Shown here one piece after another: positions 36,257 through 43,399 of a DNA stretch of 64,000 nucleotides (positions are counted from its first letter, which is position 1; every line of letters begins with the position of its first letter). Below the pieces are notes generated by a model. That model was not told the origin of the DNA. It did no database searches and was given only the letters and a program-made list of their open reading frames with translations. Position numbers and translations under genes: made by a program. Origin of the DNA: an uncultured Saprospiraceae bacterium (GTDB lineage Bacteria > Bacteroidota > Bacteroidia > Chitinophagales > Saprospiraceae). The stretch covers positions 1 to 64,000 of the forward strand of contig CALGNN010000076.1 of NCBI GenBank assembly GCA_937961455.1, read 5' to 3'.

Positions 36257-36836
36257 GTTCTTTTTTCGATTCAAGATGATATAAATGCTGAAGAGCAACA
36301 ATTGACTTTGCATCTCTTATTTTTCCAGAGCTAATCAATTGTGGAACATCAGACAAAGGAAAACTTACCGTCCTGATGTCTTCATCCTCTTCATGAATTC
36401 CTCCGCCATCTGAAATTTTGTTAGCTTCAGAAATCCAAGCAATAAAGATATGCAAACGTTCATTCAAAAAGCCTGGTGAAGGATAGATAAGCATAATTTT
36501 TTTGAGCCTACTTACATCATAGCCCGCTTCTTCAATAATTTCTCTTTTAATAGCTTCTTCAGCTGATTCACCTTCATCGATCGCTCCTGCTACTACCTCA
36601 ATCAACCATGGCTCCCCATGAAGTGCTGTACTGTATCGAAATTGTTCTATAAGTTTGATCTGCCCGTTAACTTCATCATAAAGCAACGCTGCTACACCAT
36701 CACGTTTTTCAATAGAATGGCGGATGAGCATACCAGAATCTTGTTTGTTGTATTTTTCAAAACTAAGTTTAGCTTCTACGATGTCATAAATTGGGCAATC
36801 ATAAACTTTTTGCCTGTCAAATACTTTATATTGCAT
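36246..36836 (-). CDS. Nudix hydrolase, ADP-ribose/GDP-mannose pyrophosphatase type
   Basis: The 196 residues hold a complete Nudix box, G-x5-E-x7-RE-x2-EE-x-G, in GAIDEGESAEEAIKREIIEE. This box binds the metals that drive cleavage of a nucleoside diphosphate linked to another group. The preceding EQFRYS and WLIEVVAGAID and the following YPSPGFLNERLHIFIA are typical of ADP-ribose or NDP-sugar pyrophosphatases. Cytoplasmic. First gene of an operon with the M28 peptidase. Confidence 0.9.
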   Translation of the reverse strand: MQYKVFDRQKVYDCPIYDIVEAKLSFEKYNKQDSGMLIRHSIEKRDGVAALLYDEVNGQIKLIEQFRYSTALHGEPWLIEVVAGAIDEGESAEEAIKREIIEEAGYDVSRLKKIMLIYPSPGFLNERLHIFIAWISEANKISDGGGIHEEDEDIRTVSFPLSDVPQLISSGKIRDAKSIVALQHLYHLESKKEHED

Positions 36837-36891
36837 GTTTGTAATAATATGTGTTAGTAAAGCTAATTGAATTTCTTTTACTAATTTTCCG

Positions 36892-36899
36892 CAAATTTA
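36892..36899 (-). promoter_or_regulatory. Bacteroidota -7 box for the Nudix-peptidase operon
   Basis: The minus strand reads TAAATTTG, an exact TAnnTTTG match, 56-63 bases before the Nudix ATG. The divergent antiporter start is 5 bases away, so the two promoters must overlap. Confidence 0.4.
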
Positions 36900-36903
36900 G
36901 AGT

Positions 36904-38154
36904 ATGAGTTTTTTTCTTGCTTCTGGTTTAGATATTTCTAATGCTTATGTGCAATTGATTGTTGCATCTTTGATCTTGGTCTTATCCCATTTTTTTAATA
37001 TCATCTCAAAAAAGACCAATATCCCCTCTGTATTACTATTGATTGGTACAGGTATATTACTAAAATTAGCTGCAGATGCTATGGGTTTCGATGATTTGGA
37101 TCTTTATGGTGTATTAGAGCTGTTAGGTATTGTCGGTTTGATAATGATCGTTCTTGAGGCAGCTTTGGATCTTGAAATAACCCAAGAGAAATTACCCGTT
37201 ATATATCAATCACTTGCGATTGCCTTTATTTGCTTAATGGCTTCATCATTTGGAATAGGTTATATCATCTATTATTTCATTGGAGGAATAGGCTTTGGTA
37301 CAAGCTTATTATATGCTATTCCTTTGTCCATTATGTCCAGTGCGATTATCATTCCTTCAGTTAGTAGCCTTTTGCAATCAAAAAAGGAATTTATGATATA
37401 CGAGTCTGCCTTCTCTGACATTCTTGGTATCATGTTTTTCTATTTTATCATTAGCTTTTTAGAATCTGGAGGAAGATCAGCATTCATGGAATTTATAGCT
37501 AGTCTTTTCCTAACTGTAATCATTTCAGTTTTAGCGAGTTATGCACTAATGTATGTCTTTAAAGATATGAAAGGTCATACCAGACTATTTTTATTGATAG
37601 CCATCCTTTTGATCCTTTATGGTGTAGGTAAACTCTTGCATTTATCGCCTCTTTTGATCATACTTATTTTTGGTCTTGCCTTAGCTAATCACGAATTTGT
37701 ATTTAAAGTATTCCGGACAGACGCCGTCAAACGAAAGGATGACCCCATTAATAATATTGTAAAGGATTTCCATTTAATAACATTGGAGACGGCCTTTGTG
37801 GTTAGAACTTACTTTTTTGTAATTTTTGGAATGACCATTGCGCTCGCTTCTTTAGTAAATTTACAAGTTGCCTTTGTCAGTGCAGCCATTCTTATTGCCA
37901 TGTATTTAATTCGCTTTTTCAGTTTATTTCCATTCTTAAAGAATAATATTCTACCTGAGTTATGGATTGCTCCGAGAGGCTTAATCACTATCTTGTTATT
38001 TTTCGCTATTCCTACCCAATTTGTAACAGAGAGATTTGATAATGGAATTCTCTTATACGTTATTTTAGTGAGTAGTTTAATTATGACTTTCGCCTTGATT
38101 GCAAATAAATCTGTAGCTGGGAATGAGGAAAGTACTAATAGCTCCGGCCATTAA
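36904..38154 (+). CDS. Monovalent cation:proton antiporter (CPA family)
   Basis: This 416-residue polytopic membrane protein has about 11-12 hydrophobic helices from residue 13 to 405. KTNIPSVLLLIGTGILLK matches the TM2 region of NhaP/Kef-type exchangers, and SAIIIPSVSSLLQ plus ESAFSDILGIM resemble the paired unwound helices and the Asp-containing ion site of this fold. It ends without a TrkA-N or TrkA-C regulatory domain, so it is a core-only exchanger. It would trade Na+ or K+ for H+ across the inner membrane. Cation selectivity is not readable. Confidence 0.85.
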   Translation: MSFFLASGLDISNAYVQLIVASLILVLSHFFNIISKKTNIPSVLLLIGTGILLKLAADAMGFDDLDLYGVLELLGIVGLIMIVLEAALDLEITQEKLPVIYQSLAIAFICLMASSFGIGYIIYYFIGGIGFGTSLLYAIPLSIMSSAIIIPSVSSLLQSKKEFMIYESAFSDILGIMFFYFIISFLESGGRSAFMEFIASLFLTVIISVLASYALMYVFKDMKGHTRLFLLIAILLILYGVGKLLHLSPLLIILIFGLALANHEFVFKVFRTDAVKRKDDPINNIVKDFHLITLETAFVVRTYFFVIFGMTIALASLVNLQVAFVSAAILIAMYLIRFFSLFPFLKNNILPELWIAPRGLITILLFFAIPTQFVTERFDNGILLYVILVSSLIMTFALIANKSVAGNEESTNSSGH

Positions 38155-38206
38155 GAAAAATACTAGTGAAAGATAAACAAGTACGTTTTCTTCTTGTTTT
38201 CTTTTT

Positions 38207-38668
38207 ATGTATCAACTGAAAAAAGTACAAAAACTTCCAATAACGCTTGAAAAAGCTTGGGAATTTTTCTCTTCGCCTAGAAATTTGGCGACCATTACTC
38301 CTCCTGAGCTAGGATTTGATATCACATCGGAGTTGCCTGAAAAAATGTATGAAGGTGTAATGATCAGCTATATCGTGAGACCCTTATTGGGAATACCAAC
38401 TACTTGGGTTACAGAAATAACACATGTTAGAGACAAAGAATACTTTGTTGACGAACAAAGGATTGGCCCTTATAAAATATGGCATCATCAGCATTGGTTT
38501 AAAGAAATTCCAAATGGAGTTGAAATGCTTGATATTATTGACTATGAGCTGCCTTTCCCTATGATTAGTGGCTTATTTCACAAAATACTTGTTCGCAATA
38601 AGTTAGAACACATCTTTGATTATCGCCAAAAGAAAATGATCGAGATCTTTGGTGAATATCAAGATTGA
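38207..38668 (+). CDS. SRPBCC (START/Bet v1-like) family protein
   Basis: The 153-residue cytoplasmic protein has the helix-grip pattern LPITLEKAWEFFSSPRNLATITPPELGFDI, then beta strands with conserved aromatic and basic residues (GIPTTWVTEITHV, YKIWHHQHWFKEI) and a long C-terminal helix (ILVRNKLEHIFDYRQKKMIEIF). This matches the ligand-binding SRPBCC proteins, some of which are labelled cell-division inhibitors without strong basis. The ligand is unknown. A strong hairpin terminator follows. Confidence 0.82.
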   Translation: MYQLKKVQKLPITLEKAWEFFSSPRNLATITPPELGFDITSELPEKMYEGVMISYIVRPLLGIPTTWVTEITHVRDKEYFVDEQRIGPYKIWHHQHWFKEIPNGVEMLDIIDYELPFPMISGLFHKILVRNKLEHIFDYRQKKMIEIFGEYQD

Positions 38669-38670
38669 AT

Positions 38671-38718
38671 GAAAAAAATAAAAAAGGAGCAAGTTCTAAC
38701 TTGCTCCTTTAATTTTTT
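38671..38718. terminator. Bidirectional rho-independent terminator
   Basis: AAAGGAGCAAG (38683-38693) pairs perfectly with CTTGCTCCTTT (38700-38710) around a 6-base loop. A run of T follows on the plus strand and a run of A precedes it, so it can end transcription of the SRPBCC gene and of the small minus-strand gene that converges on it. Confidence 0.85.
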
Positions 38719-38733
38719 TGTTAAAAATTGATT

Positions 38734-38823
38734 TTAGTCTTTAATGATATTTAGGGCTCTCAATACCAAGGTAATCAAAGCCACACTACCAAATAAAACT
38801 GCGATAAGAAGTAATTCTGGCAT
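38734..38823 (-). CDS. 29-residue single-helix membrane protein
   Basis: An ATG-started frame encodes 29 residues: MPELLLIAVLFGSV, then ALITLVLRALNIIKD. One hydrophobic helix fills most of it, with an acidic N-terminal face and a positively charged C-terminal end. It is followed directly by the good terminator hairpin at 38683-38710 in its own orientation. It sits in a stretch of nearly 400 bases otherwise without genes. It looks like a genuine small membrane subunit or regulator; the family is not recognised. Confidence 0.6.
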   Translation of the reverse strand: MPELLLIAVLFGSVALITLVLRALNIIKD

Positions 38824-38872
38824 AATATACTGATTTTATATAGTTAAAAATAAATAAATTCTTTCAAAATAG

Positions 38873-38894
38873 CAATAGTCAATCATAACTATTG
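38873..38894 (-). repeat. Inverted repeat upstream of the small membrane protein gene
   Basis: CAATAGT (38873-38879) and ACTATTG (38888-38894) surround an 8-base spacer about 50 bases before the small gene's ATG. An exact -7 box (TATCTTTG on the minus strand, 38926-38933) lies just beyond. The repeat could be an operator or a leader hairpin. The rest of the region up to 39060 shows nothing else. Confidence 0.35.
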
Positions 38895-39060
38895 ACACAT
38901 AAGCATAGTGCAAACTTTCCTTCTACAAAGATATTTGTTCGCCCTTTTATATATTGACGACTTTAAATCCAAAAACGTCTAATCAAAATTCATTTTTTTT
39001 TAATTTATTTTATTCACCTATTCATCATCTTATAATATCTTATGGGTCAAAACAAGGTTT

Positions 39061-39477
39061 ATGAAGAAAGTAACTGGTATTGGTGGCATCTTTTTCAAAT
39101 GTCAAGACCCTGATAAAATGAAGCAGTGGTACGCAAAACATCTTGGCTTAATTACGGATCAATATGGTGCGCTATTTGAATTTCGTAAGACCGATAAGCC
39201 AGATGAAAAGGCTTATTTACAGTGGTCTCCATTTAATAAAGACACAACTTATTTCCAACCCTCAGAAAAGGATTTCATGATCAATTATAGGGTCGAAAAT
39301 TTAGAAGCACTAAAAGAGCAGCTAGAGGCAGAAGGTGTTGAAATTTGTGATAAGATTGAAAGTTTTGAATATGGAAAATTCTTACATATTATGGATGCAG
39401 AAGGCAACAAGATAGAATTGTGGGAACCAATAGACCATATATTTACAAAATCTAGTGAAGGAAAAATAACTTATTAA
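39061..39477 (+). CDS. VOC (glyoxalase/dioxygenase superfamily) protein
   Basis: The 138 residues form the two beta-alpha-beta-beta-beta modules of the VOC fold. The first is ITGIGGIFFKCQDPDKMKQWYAKHLGL. The second begins MINYRVENLEALKEQLEAEGVEI and ends with DAEGNKIELWEP, whose Glu is a usual metal ligand position. Such proteins are metal-dependent lyases or dioxygenases or bind antibiotics. It stands alone between convergent neighbours; the substrate is unknown. Confidence 0.88.
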   Translation: MKKVTGIGGIFFKCQDPDKMKQWYAKHLGLITDQYGALFEFRKTDKPDEKAYLQWSPFNKDTTYFQPSEKDFMINYRVENLEALKEQLEAEGVEICDKIESFEYGKFLHIMDAEGNKIELWEPIDHIFTKSSEGKITY

Positions 39478-39502
39478 TTGAACCTAAGGAAGAGGCTTAT
39501 CA

Positions 39503-40585
39503 CTAATTAAGTGTGGCATTTTTGATAACGATATTTTTACCATCTCGCTCAATTTTTAAGTTGATTTTGTTGTTCAAAATCATAAGAATTGATTCTAATG
39601 GTAAAACAGTATGCTTGTAGTCTATACTGTCGTTAGAAATAATCGCATCAGGAGCAATGGATACCTTATGCCCGTATCCTTTGACTATGTTGTTGATAAT
39701 ATAATCGATAGGTTGCCTAAAGTCTTGTTCTGGTGTAAGCGGTTCAATTTTTGTAAACGCAGAACCATTATAGGTAGCTATTTCTCCTTTGGCCAGAATA
39801 ATATTAACCTCAGGCTTGTCTACTTTAAATCCTTTGACTCTGCCCTCTTTATTTCTAATCTCTGCTTGACCATCGGGATATACTTCAACTGTAAAAGCTG
39901 TACCCAAAACCTCCACGCCTAAACTAGCGTAATCTTTAATAATAAACTTCCTTTTTTTATCAGTTTCCACATCGAAGAAAGCCACTCCTTCAAGATATAC
40001 GACTCTTTCAGGTGCAGTTTCAAAATCCCTTGCATAGGTAATTTTAGCATTGGGATTTAACTTAACTAAGGTACCATCAGGTAGTTCTGTTTCAACAACT
40101 TCATATTCTGAACTTGCAGCTATGTTAACCATAATGTCATCTTCAACAACAGTCTTTACTGGCTCTTCAATAGGAGCTGTAAGTGGTGCTACTGCAACTT
40201 GATTAGTTTGTAATCGATCCAAAAAGAAGCTAACAGATACAAGAAGTAATAAAGATGCCGCGATAGCTAATGCAGAAATCCAATTTCTAGATTTTCTTTT
40301 CTTAGTTCTTACAGAATTTAAGGGGATGAGTTTAGCTTCTGAATTAGTCTCAGTTGTAGCATCAACAGAAGGAAAACTTTTAGTGAATTGAGTCCATTCA
40401 GTATCAAGGTCAAAGACTTTGAAATCTTTTAGATTTGAGGACTCTGAAAATATTGACTTCATCAAATCCAAATCAGCTTTAAAAGCAGCATCATTGCTTG
40501 CTTTCCGCTTAATACGTTTAGCCACGCCTTTAGAAGCACGTCGCTGAACATATTTTAATATGTCGACTTGGTCAAACATTTTCAT
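39503..40585 (-). CDS. FecR-family anti-sigma factor
   Basis: The 360-residue single-pass membrane protein has a basic cytoplasmic N-terminal part (VQRRASKGVAKRIKRKAS) that would hold the sigma factor, and one TM helix near residues 100-122 (ISALAIAASLLLLVSVSFFL). A periplasmic FecR domain follows (TELPDGTLVKLNPNAKITYA, VYLEGVAFFDVETDKKRKFII, VLGTAFTVEVYPDG), then a C-terminal DUF4974-like domain. It lies downstream of an ECF sigma gene. These pairs usually sit next to a SusC/TonB receptor that senses a nutrient; none is present here. Confidence 0.92.
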   Translation of the reverse strand: MKMFDQVDILKYVQRRASKGVAKRIKRKASNDAAFKADLDLMKSIFSESSNLKDFKVFDLDTEWTQFTKSFPSVDATTETNSEAKLIPLNSVRTKKRKSRNWISALAIAASLLLLVSVSFFLDRLQTNQVAVAPLTAPIEEPVKTVVEDDIMVNIAASSEYEVVETELPDGTLVKLNPNAKITYARDFETAPERVVYLEGVAFFDVETDKKRKFIIKDYASLGVEVLGTAFTVEVYPDGQAEIRNKEGRVKGFKVDKPEVNIILAKGEIATYNGSAFTKIEPLTPEQDFRQPIDYIINNIVKGYGHKVSIAPDAIISNDSIDYKHTVLPLESILMILNNKINLKIERDGKNIVIKNATLN

Positions 40586-40603
40586 TTCATTAGTATAATC
40601 TAC

Positions 40604-40638
40604 ACTGTTAAGACGTACTACATAACATACGTCACAGT
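40604..40638 (-). repeat. Nested inverted repeat between sigma and anti-sigma genes
   Basis: GACGTA (40612-40617) pairs with TACGTC (40628-40633), and ACTGT (40604-40608) with ACAGT (40634-40638), giving an 11-bp stem with a 3-base bulge and 10-base loop. There is no T run, so it is not a simple terminator. It may set the ratio of anti-sigma to sigma or be a protein-binding site. Confidence 0.45.
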
Positions 40639-40648
40639 TTAATTCGCT

Positions 40649-41188
40649 TTATGAATAATATTGTTTCAATTCATCTTTAAGGATCAAAAGCGCCCTAGCA
40701 ACATTATCTTCAACAGACCTTTTGGATATATTCAAATGGTCTGAAATTTCTTGGTAGGTTAAGCCTTCAAACTTATGTAATCTAAAAATTTCTTCACATT
40801 TTGGCTTCAATGATTTCATGGCATTAAGTATCCTTTGTCTTAATATCAATGCGTCGTCATCAAGATCGACTTCATTTTCTGCAATTTTAAGTTGTTGTGA
40901 AGTAGTTTCCTTTAGCTTACGAATGTTCTTTTCCTTTCGGATGTAATCAATAGTATTATTTTTAGCTGATTGAAACAGATAGCTTTTTACAGAGGTTTTG
41001 ATGTTAATTTTATCATGATTTTCCCAATATTTCATGAATGTGAACTGGACGATTTCTCTGCTCATCTCCCAGTTATTGATGTAGCGGTTTACAAAATTAA
41101 CCAAAGGGTTAAAGTATTCTTTGAACACGTTCTTGAACTCTGCGTTCTTATCAACATACCCGTCTTTATTTTTCAACAATAGAGACAC
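40649..41188 (-). CDS. ECF-type RNA polymerase sigma factor
   Basis: The 179-residue protein has region 2 (FKEYFNPLVNFVNRYINNWEMSREIVQFTFMKYW, then SYLFQSAKNNTIDYIRKEK) and region 4 (SLKPKCEEIFRLHKFEGLTYQEISDHLNISKRSVEDNVARAL), the layout of a sigma-70 family ECF factor as found before FecR genes in this phylum. The start is a GTG. The gene order sigma-FecR supports regulation by the downstream anti-sigma. Target genes are not evident in the window. Confidence 0.93.
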   Translation of the reverse strand: MSLLLKNKDGYVDKNAEFKNVFKEYFNPLVNFVNRYINNWEMSREIVQFTFMKYWENHDKINIKTSVKSYLFQSAKNNTIDYIRKEKNIRKLKETTSQQLKIAENEVDLDDDALILRQRILNAMKSLKPKCEEIFRLHKFEGLTYQEISDHLNISKRSVEDNVARALLILKDELKQYYS

Positions 41189-41372
41189 CTCAGATTATTA
41201 TTTGAAATTATTGCTTAAAAGTACTACAATCTTATTAATTAAGACATAAAATAATGCTTTGGTTCGCAAGGTTTACCAAATCTTATTGATTTTTACCAAA
41301 TTATATATTGAATTATTTCTAATTTTAGACTTTAAAAATTTGAATTTTAGCTCTTTTTTCAATTTTACACCC

Positions 41373-41936
41373 ATGAAGCAGTTTAATTTTTCTTTATTAT
41401 TTTTCGCAACCCTTTCACTCATTCTCATGAGTTCCTGTAAATCAGAGAGTTCTGAGCTTCGACAAAAAGCTTCAATTGAGGTAAATTCAAAAGGTGCTAA
41501 AAATGCATCAATATCAACTTCAAACATTCAAAAAAATAATGATCCTACACAAACGAACGATCATTATGGAGCCGATGTGAAAACTTTGACCTTATTCACT
41601 GTCAATTGGATTATGAGAATCAAGGAAGATGGCTCAGGGTCATTTGGCCAAGGTCAAAATGGCAACCTTTATGCGAAATTCCCCAAGGAAACATTTGATT
41701 TTAGTGAGGTAGTTACAACTCTCAATGAGGCTGTTGAAGAATCAGGTTCATTTGGACAAAGCGTGGCCTTCACCATTTCAGGAGGTCCAAAGGTTCAGAA
41801 GCCAAATTATGTCGAAAATTTTGACTTTTGTGAATCGATATTCTCCACAGCCTATCAGGCGCTTGCCAAAGATGAAAAAGCCAAAATCGAGGATACTTAT
41901 AAAAAGTCTCCTCCTGTAAGCGCATATAGTCGTTAA
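41373..41936 (+). CDS. Lipoprotein of unknown function
   Basis: The 187-residue product from the ATG at 41373 begins with a clear lipobox signal (FATLSLILMSSC). The reading frame is open further upstream, but those residues would precede the signal. The mature part is Ser/Asn-rich at first (SIEVNSKGAKNASISTSN), then a mixed region with FTVNWIMRIKEDGSGSFGQGQNG and two SFGQ segments. I recognise no family. Its 3' end overlaps the convergent LEA-type gene by 4 bases. Confidence 0.7.
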   Translation: MKQFNFSLLFFATLSLILMSSCKSESSELRQKASIEVNSKGAKNASISTSNIQKNNDPTQTNDHYGADVKTLTLFTVNWIMRIKEDGSGSFGQGQNGNLYAKFPKETFDFSEVVTTLNEAVEESGSFGQSVAFTISGGPKVQKPNYVENFDFCESIFSTAYQALAKDEKAKIEDTYKKSPPVSAYSR

Positions 41937-42397
41937 GATTCTTTCAACAGAATTTTTTCCTCATAATTGACTGGAACTTTAATTTTCACTCCAGCAAAAT
42001 CTAAGGTGATGAATCCATCATATTTTACATCAACCTTTTTGTCAAGGACGGCTGTAATAACAGAACTCAGTAAACCCCCGTTCCCTTCAAGTAATTTTTT
42101 GGGTGGGAATGATATTTTGACTGGAATGTCAAAATCACTATTAGAAGCAATAGACACCGCATTGGTTTCTTGTATCCTTCCAATTTCTTTATCATCTACA
42201 AACACACCAATATCTGTACCTATTAGTTTGCATTTTACAGGATTGGGATTGTAGTAATTTGCTACAGCTGTAAGCGTAATCAAATTGACACTCATTTCCT
42301 CCACTCTTAGATCTTTCATTTTTTTAAATACAGGTTCTTGGACCGCCGAACATGATAAAACACCAATCAGACAAAAAAACAGACAAGTTTTTCTCAT
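41933..42397 (-). CDS. LEA type 2 / WHy-domain lipoprotein
   Basis: The 154-residue protein begins with a lipobox (LIGVLSC). It continues with the beta-sandwich pattern of LEA14-like proteins: VNLITLTAVANYYNPNPVKCKLIGTDIGVFVDDKEIG, where the NPNP motif is typical, then DFDIPVKISFPPKKLL and DGFITLDFAGVKIKVPVNYEE. Related proteins protect against desiccation or act in the envelope; here it is presumably a periplasmic lipoprotein of unknown role. Confidence 0.85.
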   Translation of the reverse strand: MRKTCLFFCLIGVLSCSAVQEPVFKKMKDLRVEEMSVNLITLTAVANYYNPNPVKCKLIGTDIGVFVDDKEIGRIQETNAVSIASNSDFDIPVKISFPPKKLLEGNGGLLSSVITAVLDKKVDVKYDGFITLDFAGVKIKVPVNYEEKILLKES

Positions 42398-42422
42398 TTT
42401 ATATATTATAATTTTTTTTAAT

Positions 42423-42448
42423 ATGTAAATTTGCTTTTAAATTTACAT
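42423..42448. promoter_or_regulatory. Perfect 10-bp inverted repeat overlapping a -7 box
   Basis: ATGTAAATTT (42423-42432) and AAATTTACAT (42439-42448) flank GCTTTT. The left arm contains TAAATTTG (42426-42433), an exact -7 box for the plus-strand HhH-muramidase gene that starts 2 bases after the repeat. It lies between divergent genes. It could be an operator that blocks the promoter, or a hairpin at the 5' end of the message. Confidence 0.5.
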
Positions 42449-42450
42449 AA

Positions 42451-43389
42451 ATGCCAAACAAATTAAATATCAATCGTGCTACTAAAGAAGAACTTTGTCA
42501 ATTAGACGGAGTTGCAGCAACTACTGCTAAACGAATTTTAGCCTACCGAAAGCACCATGGTCACTTTAAATCGATCAATGACTTGGCACATGTAAAAGGC
42601 ATAAGCCATCATAAGCTACAAAAAATGAAACCATACATCTTTTGTAGTTTTAAAGGTGAAGCCAGTCTTTTAGATAAATTTATTGAGGAATTCAAAACTA
42701 ATACTTCAACTACAACTAAAAGATCAAAAAAAACTTACAAGACAAAACCCGTAACTTTTTCAAGAAAAAAAGAAGCAAGAAAAATACTATTTGAAGGAGG
42801 AAAAAAATTAAAAGAATCAGATCTACAAGAAGCTGCCGCAGATTTAAGAATTGACCTTGCATGCATCAAAGCAGTCATAGAAGTTGAATCTAGTGGCGGT
42901 GGATTTTTAAGTAATGGTAAAGCAAAGATTTTATTTGAAGGACATGTCTTTTGGAGACAATTACTGAAAAGAGGGATTGCTCCTGAAAAATTTGCCTCAC
43001 AAAATCGAAACATCCTTTATAACAAATGGACTCGCTCTCATTACTTATCTGGATGGGCAGAATATAGAAGACTCCAAAAAGCAAAATTGATTCACAAAGA
43101 AGCTGCCCTTGAATCTGCATCCTGGGGTATGTTTCAGATAATGGGCTTTAACTATAGACTAGCAGGTTTTAAATCTGTTGAACAGTTTGTTCAAAGCATG
43201 GAGCAATCTGAAAAAGGCCAACTACAAGCCTTCATCAACTTTATAAAAAATAAAGGCTTAGTTACAAAGCTACAAAGAAGAGATTGGGCAGGATTCGCAA
43301 AAGCATATAATGGCCCTGCTTATAAAAAGAATAAATATGACACAAAATTGGCCAATGCGTACCGTAGATATAAATCCTTGGTGCGATAG
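42451..43389 (+). CDS. Fusion of ComEA-type helix-hairpin-helix domain and N-acetylmuramidase (DUF3380) domain
   Basis: The 312-residue protein has no signal peptide. Residues 1-70 are a ComEA-like double helix-hairpin-helix DNA-binding domain (LNINRATKEELCQLDGVAATTAKRIL, then FKSINDLAHVKGISHHKLQKM). After a Lys/Thr-rich linker, residues about 125-312 match the phage-type N-acetylmuramidase family: IEVESSGGGFLSNGK with Glu144 the likely catalytic acid, ILFEGHVFWRQL, SASWGMFQIMGFNY, and FAKAYNGPAYKKNKYDTKLA at the end. The second domain should cut the glycan strand of peptidoglycan. How it reaches the wall without a signal, holin or neighbouring phage gene is unclear. A strong inverted repeat sits at its promoter. 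Confidence 0.85.
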   Translation: MPNKLNINRATKEELCQLDGVAATTAKRILAYRKHHGHFKSINDLAHVKGISHHKLQKMKPYIFCSFKGEASLLDKFIEEFKTNTSTTTKRSKKTYKTKPVTFSRKKEARKILFEGGKKLKESDLQEAAADLRIDLACIKAVIEVESSGGGFLSNGKAKILFEGHVFWRQLLKRGIAPEKFASQNRNILYNKWTRSHYLSGWAEYRRLQKAKLIHKEAALESASWGMFQIMGFNYRLAGFKSVEQFVQSMEQSEKGQLQAFINFIKNKGLVTKLQRRDWAGFAKAYNGPAYKKNKYDTKLANAYRRYKSLVR

Positions 43390-43399
43390 TAATGTACCT

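Noticed and set aside
41259-41372. Upstream extension of the lipoprotein gene with a hydrophobic N-terminus
   Set aside because: The frame is open by chance through an AT-rich stretch; the ATG at 41373 is followed by a proper lipobox.
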